Of a stretch of 64,000 nucleotides of DNA, positions 45,738 to 54,552 are shown in pieces. This DNA is from Streptomyces sp. P9-A2. Lineage in GTDB: Bacteria > Actinomycetota > Actinomycetes > Streptomycetales > Streptomycetaceae. The DNA is taken from the NCBI RefSeq assembly GCF_036634175.1, contig NZ_JAZIFX010000001.1:8060001-8124000 (forward strand), read 5' to 3'. The notes beneath the pieces were generated by a model. That model had not been told where the DNA came from, searched no databases, and was given only the letters and a program-made list of their open reading frames with translations. Position numbers and translations under genes: made by a program. How positions within the stretch are numbered: position 1 is the stretch's first letter; the number at the start of each line of letters is the position of its first letter.

Positions 45738-47245
45738 GAGGTCTCCTCGCGGTCCACGACGTCCACGACGTCCACGACGTCCACGACGTCCACGACGTCG
45801 ACCTCGTCGGGCTGGAAGTAGAGATACCGGCCCTGTTCGCGGCGGATGTCGGCGCCGGGGTCGTCCTCGAGGGTGACCGCGATGTGCACGCCGCCGTCGA
45901 CATCATGCAGGACCGCCTCGACCAGGGCGCGCCGGCCGGCGACGAACAGGTCCTGGGCGTCGGAGTGGCGCGACCCGGGCCGCAGCACGACGCGGCTGCC
46001 CGCCCGCACCTCCCGTCCGTCGACCAGCACGTGATCACGGGCGGGATCCACGGAGGCGTCCGCACCCGGATCCCACCAGGGTGTGTCCTGCCGGACGAAG
46101 CCGTCCTCCCGGAAGACACCGGACGCCCCGGCGCCGTCGCCGAACCCCGGTACGTCCGGCGCCGGCGACCGCAGCGCGGGCACCCCGGGCGTGGTGACCT
46201 CGCGCAGGCTCCGTACCGCGCCGTGCAGTCGCTCCAGCATCTCCGCCGGCATCGAGTCGGTGAGGTCGATCACCGCTGCCGCCCGGTCGTCGGTGCCTCT
46301 GGCCTCGCGCTTCTCCTCGTCGGTGAGGGCGGCGGTGCGCAGCGCGAGGATCTCGTCGATCTCCGTGGCGTCGTACAGAGGGCCGGGGCTCTCCGGGGCG
46401 ATGGCCGGATGGTCCTCCAGGATGATCGGAGAGGAGAGCACCAGGTCACGTGAGCCCGGCTCACCGGCCAGTACGGGCCAGGTGCGCAGATTGCGGCAGG
46501 CCGCGACGGCGCCCGTGGCCCACTGGGGCGGGTCCGTCAGCGACAGGAACTGCCCGGAGTCCAGATGCAGCAGTGTATGGGCGGCGACCAGGGAACGGGG
46601 CAGTGCCGCATCGCGGCCGGCACCGTCCTCGGGCAGCCAGTCGCTGGTGTTCTCCACGACCACCCGCAGCCGTTGCGTGGCATACGGTCCCTCCAGCGGG
46701 ATCGCCGACAGGCGCAGGACTCCGTCGATCTCCTCACGGCGCCGCACCAGCCGTCCCACGACCGCCCCCGTGGCGTCCGTGACGGGCTCGGTCTCCTCGG
46801 CCGCCGGACGGGCGAAGGGCACGACGGCGGCGGTCCCTGTCAGTTCGTCCACATCGACGGCCAGGCGGACCCGCTCCTCGCGGCCCTCGTCCCACGGCAC
46901 CAGCACCCGGTCGTCCAGGGGCAGTTCGCGTACGGTCTCGAAACCGCCGTCCGGCAGGGCGCGCTGGACCGTGCGCCGCTGGGCGTGCAGGAAGCGCACC
47001 TCGACGGCGAGGGTCGCGCCCCGACGGGGTTCCATCAGCACTTCGGTGTGCTGGGCGTCGTGCTCCGCGGCGGCCGCCGTCCAGGACGGCGGCACGAGCA
47101 CGCCGAACTGCCAGCGCAGCCGGTTCTTGGCCGCCGAGGCACGGTACGGGTAGAGCACGTACCCCTCGAACAGCACGGCGTCGGCGACGTGGCGTGCCAC
47201 CGCCAGCCGGGCCTCGGCCCGGGAGGTGAACGTCGTCGTGGTCAC
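45734..47245 (-). CDS. hydrogenase-cluster protein of unknown function
   Basis: 503 residues from a GTG that overlaps the DUF6084-like gene by 4 bp. No known fold recognised. The N-terminal half is basic and beta-rich (YVLYPYRASAAKNRLRWQFG, HLDSGQFLSLTDPPQWATGA); the middle has an acidic helical part (ATEIDEILALRTAALTDEEK). A segment DTPWWDPGADASVDPARDHV and VRAGSRVVLRP follow. The C-terminus ends in VDVVDVVDVVDVVDVVD, encoded by 9-bp repeats. No signal, membrane segment or FeS motif. The position inside the operon suggests a structural or assembly role for the group 1h hydrogenase. Confidence 0.85.
   Translation of the reverse strand: MTTTTFTSRAEARLAVARHVADAVLFEGYVLYPYRASAAKNRLRWQFGVLVPPSWTAAAAEHDAQHTEVLMEPRRGATLAVEVRFLHAQRRTVQRALPDGGFETVRELPLDDRVLVPWDEGREERVRLAVDVDELTGTAAVVPFARPAAEETEPVTDATGAVVGRLVRRREEIDGVLRLSAIPLEGPYATQRLRVVVENTSDWLPEDGAGRDAALPRSLVAAHTLLHLDSGQFLSLTDPPQWATGAVAACRNLRTWPVLAGEPGSRDLVLSSPIILEDHPAIAPESPGPLYDATEIDEILALRTAALTDEEKREARGTDDRAAAVIDLTDSMPAEMLERLHGAVRSLREVTTPGVPALRSPAPDVPGFGDGAGASGVFREDGFVRQDTPWWDPGADASVDPARDHVLVDGREVRAGSRVVLRPGSRHSDAQDLFVAGRRALVEAVLHDVDGGVHIAVTLEDDPGADIRREQGRYLYFQPDEVDVVDVVDVVDVVDVVDREETS
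45752..45796. repeat. five perfect copies of a 9-bp repeat, in frame
   Basis: GTCCACGAC is repeated five times without mismatch in the last codons of the 503-residue protein; in the coding strand it gives the VDV triplet repeat. Length change would keep the frame. Confidence 0.9.
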
Positions 47246-47880
47246 GGTGTGCTCCCCCCGGCCGCGTGCAGCAGGTGCTCGACGGTCGCCTGCCACGACG
47301 GCAGCGCCTGCCGCGACCGGTGGGCGAGCAGCGCGTCCATGGCGTCCCGGGGCAGACGGATCCAGCCCGAGCCCGGGAAATGCTGCTCGACCATCTCCTG
47401 CCAGGTCTTCACCGGCATCCGGAACGTGGCCTCCTGGTCCCAGGGGACGGGCTCGACCTGAAAGCCGCCGGCGCCGGTGAAGGCCGTACCGGAGAACAGC
47501 ATCAGCAGCGGGACCTCCCCCTCCTCCAGCGCGTGGAAGTAGCGGGAGGAGGCGATGTCCATGTCGTAGGTGCAGGGCACCACCAGGTCGGTCTCCGTCT
47601 CGCCGGTGAAGCCCTGGACCATCACGGGCACCTGGGCGAACTGCACGGGGTGGAGGCTGCTGCCCCAGCGGGAGCGTTCCCCGAACAGGTCGGCCAGTGC
47701 CTCGGCCTCCGCGTCGCCGTAGCCCCGGCGCGCGGGCTCGATGCGGATCTGGCAGCGCAGTGCCAGCGCGTGGACCCGGGTGCCCGGCGAGGCGGTGATG
47801 CGCAGCCGGAACACGAGTGTGGGGCCCGCGGCGTACTGATCGGCGCGCACACCGGTGCACGCGAAGGTGAACCCGGTCAC
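47242..47880 (-). CDS. DUF6084-like hydrogenase-cluster protein
   Basis: 212 residues. Beta-rich and soluble: FTFACTGVRADQYAAGPTLVFRLR, ALALRCQIRIEPARRGYG, FHALEEGEVPLLMLFSGTAF, and a Trp-rich C-terminal part. I recall this as DUF6084, found with NiFe group 1h clusters in actinobacteria. No catalytic motif was seen. Overlaps both neighbours by 4 bp, so it is translated with them. Confidence 0.85.
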   Translation of the reverse strand: MTGFTFACTGVRADQYAAGPTLVFRLRITASPGTRVHALALRCQIRIEPARRGYGDAEAEALADLFGERSRWGSSLHPVQFAQVPVMVQGFTGETETDLVVPCTYDMDIASSRYFHALEEGEVPLLMLFSGTAFTGAGGFQVEPVPWDQEATFRMPVKTWQEMVEQHFPGSGWIRLPRDAMDALLAHRSRQALPSWQATVEHLLHAAGGSTP

Positions 47881-48542
47881 GACCGGTCACCCCCGAACGC
47901 ACGGGCCCGGTCCCGCACCCGGGCGAAGAAGGCGTCCAGCTCGGCCCGCGCCTCCGCGCCCCCGTCGAAGCCCTGCCACGTCAGTCGCATGCGGCCCACC
48001 AGTTCGTAGCAGATGTCGACCGGCACCAGGTAGCACTCCACTCGCCCCTGATGACGGCGCAGCAGCAGTGCCTCCACGTCGGGTTCGAGGAGTCCGGCCA
48101 GGGGGGAGCCGTCCAGGACGGACTGCCAGGAATCCGTCTCCAGTTCGCTCTCGGTCGCTCCGGCCGGGCTCGGATAGAGCGCGACCAGGCGGTCGAGCGC
48201 GGAGTTGCGGAAGAAGAAGACGACGCCGACGGGGATGCGCAGCCGCTCCCAGGTCTGCTCGTCGAAGCGGTGCTCCGGGTCGCTGAGGCAGCGGCTGGGA
48301 ACGGTGCGGAAGCGGCCCGTCGACGCGCCCGTACGGTCCAGGAGCTGGGCGCAGGGGCCGCAGGCGCAGGCCAGGGCACGGTTCTCGACGTCCACGAGGT
48401 GCCGGTGACGCTCGTCGGGCAGCGGCACCGCGCACAGCTCACAGCGTTCCTCGCGGGGCGGGCGGGGCCCGGCGAAACGGAACAGGCCCCGGGGCGTGGA
48501 AGGTTGCCGGGATCGTTCCGGTCCGGCCGACAGCGCGCTCAC
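47877..48542 (-). CDS. DUF5947-like cysteine-rich hydrogenase-cluster protein
   Basis: 221 residues. A metal or FeS site is likely from CELCAVPLPDERHRHLVD and ACACGPCAQLL near the N-terminus. The rest is conserved-looking (RIPVGVVFFFRNSALDRLVA, YPSPAGATESE, CYLVPVDICYELVGRMR). I recall this as DUF5947. Possibly an electron-transfer or assembly partner. Start and stop are ATGA-coupled to the neighbours. Confidence 0.85.
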   Translation of the reverse strand: MSALSAGPERSRQPSTPRGLFRFAGPRPPREERCELCAVPLPDERHRHLVDVENRALACACGPCAQLLDRTGASTGRFRTVPSRCLSDPEHRFDEQTWERLRIPVGVVFFFRNSALDRLVALYPSPAGATESELETDSWQSVLDGSPLAGLLEPDVEALLLRRHQGRVECYLVPVDICYELVGRMRLTWQGFDGGAEARAELDAFFARVRDRARAFGGDRS

Positions 48543-49114
48543 GACGCGGTGGTGGCCGGCGACCGGCCGTTCGGACCGGACGGGCCCGGCGGGCCCGCAC
48601 CGATCTGGAGGAGGACCGGTTCGCGTTCCGTGTCCGCCTCCAGCACCACCGCGGTCACCTCCGGCGCGTAGCAGGCGAGGACGTCCCGCGCCGCCTGCTC
48701 GACGGCCTCACGGGTACTGCCGCAGCCGCCGCCCGATCCGGTGAGCCGCAGCCGCAACTCGCCCGTGGCCGCGTCGAATCCGGCACTCTCCACGGGATGC
48801 TGGACCGCTTTCAGCGCCCGCGTGACGCGGGTGGCGACGTCGTCCGGGTGCAGCCCGTGCAGGACCAGAAGGCTCGAGACGAGTTCGTCACCGAGGAGGG
48901 CGTCCCACGCTTCCCGGACCGGCTTGTCCGGATCACGTCCGAGCAGGTCCAGGGCGCGGGAGAACCCCGCCCCGTAGAACTCCATGAGGACCCGCACGAG
49001 TTCCTCGGCGGCCTCGCACGCCGCGCGGTCGCCGCCGGCGGCGAGACGGTCGAGGATCTCCTCGACCGTCCGCCCGGCCGTCTCCGCGTCCGTTCCGCCC
49101 CGCACCCCGCTCAT
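48539..49114 (-). CDS. NifU-like protein of the hydrogenase cluster
   Basis: 191 residues. N-terminal helical part (EILDRLAAGGDRAACEAAEEL, LHGLHPDDVATRVTRAL) and a C-terminal NifU-type alpha/beta domain with TGSGGGCGSTREAVEQAARDVL. The usual CxxC is reduced to a single Cys (CGST), so it may bind a cluster only as a dimer or not at all. Overlaps the large-subunit gene by 4 bp. Confidence 0.88.
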   Translation of the reverse strand: MSGVRGGTDAETAGRTVEEILDRLAAGGDRAACEAAEELVRVLMEFYGAGFSRALDLLGRDPDKPVREAWDALLGDELVSSLLVLHGLHPDDVATRVTRALKAVQHPVESAGFDAATGELRLRLTGSGGGCGSTREAVEQAARDVLACYAPEVTAVVLEADTEREPVLLQIGAGPPGPSGPNGRSPATTAS

Positions 49115-50892
49115 CCGGCCAGACCGCTCAGGCCGGTGGGCACGTGCATCGACTTCACGGTCCTGCCGTCGCCGACGTACATGTGGACGCCGCACGGCAG
49201 ACACGGGTCGAAGCTGCGCACGGCGCGCATGATGTCGATGCCCTTGAAGTTCTCGGGGGTGTTCTCCTCGAAGATCGGCGTGTTCTGCACCGCGTCCTCG
49301 TACGGGCCGGGGGTGCCGTAGCTGTCACGGGTGGACGCGTTCCACGGCGTCGGCGGGTACGGGTGGTAGTTGGCGATCTTCCCGTCCCGGATGACCATGT
49401 GGTGGGAGAGGACACCGCGCACGGCCTCGGTGAAGCCGACGCCGATGGACTCGTCCGGCACCTCGAACTTCTCCCAGGTCTGGGTGCGTCCGGCGCGCAC
49501 CTCCGCGAGGCCCTTCTCCGCGCAGTGCAGGGCGACGGCGGCGGCGTAGGCCTGGAAGTAGGTGCGGGCACGGTTGCGCTCCAGCGCGTTGCTCCACTGC
49601 GGGATCTTCCACTCGAAGGTGGTCTCCGGCTTGGTGAGCGTGCGGGGCAGGTTGATGACGACACTGTGGCCGGTCGCCTTGACGTACCCGATGTCGACCA
49701 GCCCCGACAGGGCCGTGGACCACAGGCGGGCGAGAGGGCCGCCGCCGGTGTCGAGCGGCAGGTGGTCCTTGCCGTCGAACCAGCGGGGCGACATCACCCA
49801 GCTGTACTTGTCGTCGAAGTTCCGCTTCTGAGGTGCGGGGATGGTGTGCTGGTTCCACGGGTGGCGCGGGTCGACCGGGTTGCCGAGCGGGTCGTGGGTG
49901 ACGAACTGCTCCTGCCCCGCCCAGTCCTCGTAGTACGAGCTGCCCAGCAGGATGCGGATGCCGAGGTTGATCTCGGTGAGGTCGTTGGTGACCAGCTTGC
50001 CGTCCACGATCACGCCGGGGGTCACGAACATGCGACGCCCCCAGTCCGTCATGTTGGCGTAGGTGAAGTCGCAGTACTCGGGGTCGTTGAGCGCGCCCCA
50101 GCAGCCGAGCAGCACGCGCCGACGGCCGACCTCCTCGTAGCCGGGCAGCGCCTCGTAGAAGAAGTCGAACAGGTCGTCGTGGAGCGGCACGACCCGCTTC
50201 ATGAACTCGACGTAGCGCATCAGGCGGCTCATGTAGTCCGTGAACAGCTGGACCGAACCGATGGTGCCGACGCCGCCCGGGTACAGCGTGGAGGGGTGCA
50301 CATGGCGGCCCTCCATGAGACAGAACATCTCCCGCGTGTACCGGCTGACCTGCAGCGCCTCCCGGTAGAACTCGCCCTCCAGCGGGTTGAGCGAGCGCAT
50401 GATGTCGGCGATGGTGCGGTAGCCGTGCTCGCCCGCGTGCGGCGCCTCGGTGCGCTCGGCGAGTTCGAGCACCCCCGGATTGGTCTCGCGGACCATCTTC
50501 TCGCAGTAGTCGACCCCCACCAGGTTCTCCTGGAAGATGTTGTGGTCGAACATGTACTCCGCGGACTCGCCGAGGTTGATGATCCACTCACCGAGGTGCG
50601 GCGGCTTCACCCCGTACGCCATGTTCTGCGCGTACACCGAGCAGGTGGCGTGGTTGTCGCCGCAGATGCCGCAGATACGGCTGGTGATGAAGTGGGCGTC
50701 GCGCGGGTCCTTGCCGCGCATGAAGACGCTGTAGCCGCGGAAGACCGACGAGGTGCTGTAGCACTCGGCGACCCGCTTCTGCTTGAAGTCGATCTTCGTG
50801 TGGATGCCGAGACTGCCCACGATCCGGGTGATCGGGTCCCACGCCATCTCCACCAGGCCGGTGCCGTCACCGGTCGTCGTCGAGGTCGCCAT
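49111..50892 (-). CDS. hhyL: [NiFe] hydrogenase large subunit, group 1h
   Basis: 593 residues. Nickel ligands are visible in the L1 motif RICGICGDNHATCS and the L2 motif DPCLPCGVHM. A C-terminal extension of 23 residues follows the cleavage His, a substrate for the maturation protease. These L1/L2 variants, the absence of a membrane cytochrome gene and the gene company place it with the high-affinity group 1h (formerly group 5) enzymes that oxidise atmospheric H2 in actinobacteria. Length as expected. ATG with GAAGGGC upstream. Confidence 0.96.
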   Translation of the reverse strand: MATSTTTGDGTGLVEMAWDPITRIVGSLGIHTKIDFKQKRVAECYSTSSVFRGYSVFMRGKDPRDAHFITSRICGICGDNHATCSVYAQNMAYGVKPPHLGEWIINLGESAEYMFDHNIFQENLVGVDYCEKMVRETNPGVLELAERTEAPHAGEHGYRTIADIMRSLNPLEGEFYREALQVSRYTREMFCLMEGRHVHPSTLYPGGVGTIGSVQLFTDYMSRLMRYVEFMKRVVPLHDDLFDFFYEALPGYEEVGRRRVLLGCWGALNDPEYCDFTYANMTDWGRRMFVTPGVIVDGKLVTNDLTEINLGIRILLGSSYYEDWAGQEQFVTHDPLGNPVDPRHPWNQHTIPAPQKRNFDDKYSWVMSPRWFDGKDHLPLDTGGGPLARLWSTALSGLVDIGYVKATGHSVVINLPRTLTKPETTFEWKIPQWSNALERNRARTYFQAYAAAVALHCAEKGLAEVRAGRTQTWEKFEVPDESIGVGFTEAVRGVLSHHMVIRDGKIANYHPYPPTPWNASTRDSYGTPGPYEDAVQNTPIFEENTPENFKGIDIMRAVRSFDPCLPCGVHMYVGDGRTVKSMHVPTGLSGLAG

Positions 50893-50974
50893 TGTGTCGG
50901 TACTGCCCTTCGGTCGGTCGGGTCGGTGAGCGGGTCTTCGTGTCAGGCGGGGCGGGGGAGCGGGGGAGGGGCGC

Positions 50975-52063
50975 TCACCACGGCGGCCGGTAGCCGGTGG
51001 TGATCTTCCGGCCCGTGTGCCGCCACTTGGGCTCCTTGTCCACGGTCCGCGCGGTGATGCTGCGCAGCTTGCGGACGACCGCCCCGTAGGCGCCGCTGGC
51101 CGTGCTGGAGAGCTTGGCGCCGGGGGGCTCGTCCATGAACGGCATGAACTTGTCGGGGAAGCCCGGCATGGTGCAGGCGATGCAGATACCGCCCACGTTC
51201 GGGCAGCCGCCGATGCCGTTCATCCAGCCGCGCTTGGGCACGTTGCACTTCACGACGGGCCCCCAGCAGCCGAGCTTCACCGAGCACTTGGGGGAGTCGT
51301 AGGAGGTGGCGAAATCGCCCTGCTCGTAGTAGCCGGCGCGGTCGCATCCCTCGTGCACGGTGGCCCCGAACAGCCAGGTCGGGCGGAGCTTGTCGTCCAA
51401 CGGGATCATCGGTGCGGATCCGGCGGCCTGGTAGAGCAGGTACGTGAGGGTCTCGGCGAAGTTGTCGGGCTGGATGGGACAGCCCGGCACGCAGACGATC
51501 GGAATGCCCGCCTGGGACTTCCAGTCCCAGCCCAGGTAGTCGGGCACACCCATCGCGCCGGTCGGGTTCCCCGCCATGGCGTGGATGCCGCCGTAGGTCG
51601 CGCAGGTGCCGATGGCCACGACCGCCAGCGCCTTCGGAGCGAGCCGGTCGATCCATTCACTGGTGGTGATGGGCTGGCCCGTCTCGGGGTTGTCCCCGAA
51701 GCCGCACCAGTAACCCTCCTTCTTGATCGACTCGTTCGGGATGGATCCCTCGATCACGAGGACGAACGGGTCGATCTCGCCGCGCTCCCCCTTGAAGAAC
51801 CATTCGATGAACGTGTCCGCGCCACCGACCGGCCCGCACTCGAAGTCGATGAGCGGCCAGTGCACGGCGATCTTCGGCAGTCCGGGCAGGGCGCCCAGGG
51901 CGATCTCCTCGATGCTGGGCTGCATGGCCGCCGTCAGGGCGACCGAGTCGCCGTCGCAACTCAGCCCGGCGTTGATCCAGAGGATGTGGATCGGTTTCTC
52001 GTCCGTGCCGACCGCGCCGGACGTCTCCGGCTCCTCGCTGGTGGCCGGGGTTGCTGCGTTCAT
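50975..52063 (-). CDS. hhyS: [NiFe] hydrogenase small subunit, group 1h
   Basis: 362 residues, no Tat signal. Iron-sulfur motifs: LSCDGDSVAL (proximal CxxD in place of CxxC), GTCATYGGIHA, VPGCPIQPDNF, then medial and distal Cys/His residues (EGCDRAGYYEQGDF, KLGCWGPVVKCNV, GGCPNVGGICIACTMPGF). The Asp replacing the proximal Cys is the ligand set described for actinobacterial-type hydrogenases. ATG at 52063 with AGGAGGCG upstream; 82 bp separate its stop from the large subunit. Confidence 0.95.
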   Translation of the reverse strand: MNAATPATSEEPETSGAVGTDEKPIHILWINAGLSCDGDSVALTAAMQPSIEEIALGALPGLPKIAVHWPLIDFECGPVGGADTFIEWFFKGERGEIDPFVLVIEGSIPNESIKKEGYWCGFGDNPETGQPITTSEWIDRLAPKALAVVAIGTCATYGGIHAMAGNPTGAMGVPDYLGWDWKSQAGIPIVCVPGCPIQPDNFAETLTYLLYQAAGSAPMIPLDDKLRPTWLFGATVHEGCDRAGYYEQGDFATSYDSPKCSVKLGCWGPVVKCNVPKRGWMNGIGGCPNVGGICIACTMPGFPDKFMPFMDEPPGAKLSSTASGAYGAVVRKLRSITARTVDKEPKWRHTGRKITTGYRPPW

Positions 52064-52116
52064 CAACGCCTCCTGGGAGGAATACGGCAGAGCCGGTTGA
52101 TCGGCCCGGTTCCTTG

Positions 52117-53832
52117 CTAAGCGTCGACCCGCTCGCCCGCCACCGCACGCGTGGCGGCCGGGCCGGCAGGAACCGATTCCTTGCGCACGAACGCCCGGCG
52201 CAGCGCGTGGTACGGCGCGTCGGGGTCGAGGAAAATTCTGCGCATGCAGGCGAGTTCCCGCTCGCGCACCGCCGCCAGAGGGGTGACGGCCGCCCGGCGC
52301 TCGTGCTCCGCCTTCTTCGCGGCGAGGCGTGACTGCGCCCCGGGGGAGCCCGCCCAGCGTTGGGCCAGCCGGGTGACCTCGGCGGTGAAACGGGCGGGTG
52401 GGCACTCGATCAACCGGTCGGCCAGGCCGATGTCCCGGGCCGAGGCGCCGCTGACCGGCAGCGCCTCCCGGGTCAGCCGCTCGGCCGTCGCGGCGCCGAC
52501 CCGGCGCGGCAGGCTGTACGTCCAGTACTCGGAGCCGTACAGGCCCATGCGCCGGTAGTGCGGGTTGAGCACGGAGCCGGAGCGGCACCACACCTCGTCG
52601 GCGGCCAGCGCCAGCATGACGCCGCCGGCCGCGGCGTTGCCGCCGATCGCGCCGACGACGAGACGGTCCGTGGTGTGCAGGACGGCCTCGACGAGGTCGT
52701 CCATGGCGTTGATGTTGGCCCAGGACTCCGCGGCGGGGTCCACAGCAGCCTCGATGACGCCGAGGTGGATCCCGTTGGAGAAGAAGTCGCGGGCGCCGCC
52801 CAGCACCAGCACGGCGGTGGGCCGGTCACAGGCCGCCCGGTAGGCGTCCAGCAGGCGTCGGCAGTGGTCGGTGGACATGGCTCCGCTGGGGAACGAGAAG
52901 GACAGCACTCCCACCGGTCCCTCCTCCCGGTAGCGGATGTCCGACCAGCCGGCGTCGTCCGCGCAGGGCAGTACGGGAGCGGGCAGCTCCGGCAGTCGCG
53001 GCAGCCGTCCGGCCAGGGCGCGGGCGGCGGGCAGCTTGCAGGCCCTCGGTGCGCCGGCACCGGTACGGGCCCGCAGTTCGGGAATCCAGACCGCGCCGTC
53101 CGTCGTGGCCCGGCAGATCGCACCCGCCCGGGTCGCCAGCAGCTCCCCCGGACGCCCGCGCAGGCCGTACTCGGCATGGCCGCCGTGCAGGAACCACTCC
53201 CCGCCGAGCAGCTCGTCCAGGACACCGGGCTGGGAGTCGGCGGCGCGCAGTTTGCGCAGGACCGCCCCGGTCGCATCGTCGGCCCACGCGATACGGCGTG
53301 TCTCCTGGCGCATCGGGGGGCGGGTCCGGGCCCCCGGCATGCTCGGCAGGGTGCGCTGGTCGAGGGGGGTGTAGGTGCCGGACGCGAACCGCTCGACCGC
53401 CGTCAGTACCGCGTCGAGCGCCGCGTCGGACAGCTCGTTGCGGTACAGATCGCTCTTGCCCACCCGCGGCACGGGAAAGGTCGCCGTGGCCCAGACGGGC
53501 CCCGCGTCCATCTCCTCCTCGGCCTGGAGGACCGTGACCCCCCATTCCCGGGCGTCCTCGTGGACCGCCCAGTCCAGGGACGACGGTCCGCGGTCCCCGA
53601 CGGGCCCGGGGTGGACGATCAGACAGGTCCTGGCCGTCCACACCTCTCGCGGGACGACCGTCCTCAGCATGGGCGCCACGATCAGGTCGGGTTCGTGCCG
53701 GCCGACGGCGGTGACCACGTCCGGGCCCCCGGGCGTCACCTCCACGGCCACGGTGTGTCCACGGTCGTGCAACTCGGCGTGCACGCGCTGAGTGAGGCTG
53801 TTGTACGCGCTGGCGATGAGCAGGATGCGCAT
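52117..53832 (-). CDS. hypX: HypX/HoxX: CO-ligand synthesis protein
   Basis: 571 residues with two domains: a formyltransferase-like N-terminus (LLIASAYNSLTQRVHAELHD, CLIVHPGPVGDRGPSSLDW) and an enoyl-CoA hydratase-like C-terminus (GVLSFSFPSGAMSTDHCRRL, IGGNAAAGGVMLALAADEVW, NPHYRRMGLYGSEYWTYSLP). HypX turns a formyl group from formyl-tetrahydrofolate into CO, the ligand of the active-site iron, and lets cells build the enzyme in air. First gene of the hydrogenase operon. ATG with GGAAGGG upstream. Confidence 0.93.
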   Translation of the reverse strand: MRILLIASAYNSLTQRVHAELHDRGHTVAVEVTPGGPDVVTAVGRHEPDLIVAPMLRTVVPREVWTARTCLIVHPGPVGDRGPSSLDWAVHEDAREWGVTVLQAEEEMDAGPVWATATFPVPRVGKSDLYRNELSDAALDAVLTAVERFASGTYTPLDQRTLPSMPGARTRPPMRQETRRIAWADDATGAVLRKLRAADSQPGVLDELLGGEWFLHGGHAEYGLRGRPGELLATRAGAICRATTDGAVWIPELRARTGAGAPRACKLPAARALAGRLPRLPELPAPVLPCADDAGWSDIRYREEGPVGVLSFSFPSGAMSTDHCRRLLDAYRAACDRPTAVLVLGGARDFFSNGIHLGVIEAAVDPAAESWANINAMDDLVEAVLHTTDRLVVGAIGGNAAAGGVMLALAADEVWCRSGSVLNPHYRRMGLYGSEYWTYSLPRRVGAATAERLTREALPVSGASARDIGLADRLIECPPARFTAEVTRLAQRWAGSPGAQSRLAAKKAEHERRAAVTPLAAVRERELACMRRIFLDPDAPYHALRRAFVRKESVPAGPAATRAVAGERVDA

Positions 53833-54118
53833 GACGACCCTTCCGGGGTACCGCGGCCGTCAGGTGAGGCGACCGGATGTCTGCGATCGTCGGCCATGGC
53901 GGGGCGCGAGCGTCGACATGAATCCCGCTCCTCACTCGACAGAGTGACCGCTCCCGCCACGTGGCAGAGGGCTGCCGGGCTCGCGCGCTCACGTCGGGAC
54001 CACCTCCCGGAGCCCACCCGATATGCCTGCGATGGGAGCGAGTGGGAGACTTTTACTGTTCTGGGCACTCAGGAGACGTGCCGCCTACGACTACGACAGT
54101 GGACAGGTGGGCCGAGAC
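53833..54118. promoter_or_regulatory. divergent promoter region upstream of the hydrogenase operon
   Basis: 286 bases between hypX (minus) and a small plus-strand gene. The promoter for the whole hydrogenase unit must be here; a less GC-rich stretch around 54040-54060 belongs to the plus side. I cannot identify the sigma-factor class or operators. Confidence 0.4.
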
Positions 54119-54502
54119 ATGGCCAAGGAGCGCAAATCGCCGAAACCCTCCGGTGGCGGGCCGAGCCGTCACAAGGGGACCGAGCACCACGGCTGGTCCC
54201 CGGACGTCGACGAGACACGGCAGCAGGAGAACCCGAGCGCTCACCGGTCCTTCCACACGGAGGAACACGCCCCCTCGCGCGGACCGGGCCGCAAGCGCGC
54301 CAAGGAGGAGCGCAGCCCGGTCCCCGGTGACGTCGTGGGCAGTGACGCTCGACGCGGTGAGGAGTACGGCGCGGAGGAGGAGAAGGGCATGCGGGACACC
54401 GGTCGCCGGGGCCGCTCCGGGCGCCCCAGCGGCACGAAGGACGAGGACGCCTTCACCGGGGTCGACCCCGACGACTCCGATACCGGACACCGGCCGGGCT
54501 GA
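54119..54502 (+). CDS. small hydrophilic conserved-type protein
   Basis: 127 residues, ATG with AGGTGGG upstream. Very charged and without hydrophobic core (AKERKSPKPSGGGPSRHKG; GPGRKRAKEERSPVPGDVV; EYGAEEEKGMRDTGRRGRSG; DAFTGVDPDDSD). It looks intrinsically disordered, similar to short Streptomyces basic/acidic stress proteins. Function unknown. Followed by two tandem hairpins. Confidence 0.6.
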   Translation: MAKERKSPKPSGGGPSRHKGTEHHGWSPDVDETRQQENPSAHRSFHTEEHAPSRGPGRKRAKEERSPVPGDVVGSDARRGEEYGAEEEKGMRDTGRRGRSGRPSGTKDEDAFTGVDPDDSDTGHRPG

Positions 54503-54515
54503 CGGACGGCGGGCG

Positions 54516-54545
54516 CACGGGCCCGGCGGGGCCGCCGGGCCCGTG
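54516..54545. terminator. tandem hairpin A (14 bp)
   Basis: CACGGGCCCGGCGG (54516-54529) pairs with 54532-54545, loop of 2 nt. Confidence 0.65.
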
Positions 54546-54552
54546 CCGCGTG

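Noticed and set aside
45752..45796. The five 9-bp repeats as a CRISPR array
   Set aside because: Repeats are contiguous without spacers and lie in frame inside a coding region; no cas genes are present.
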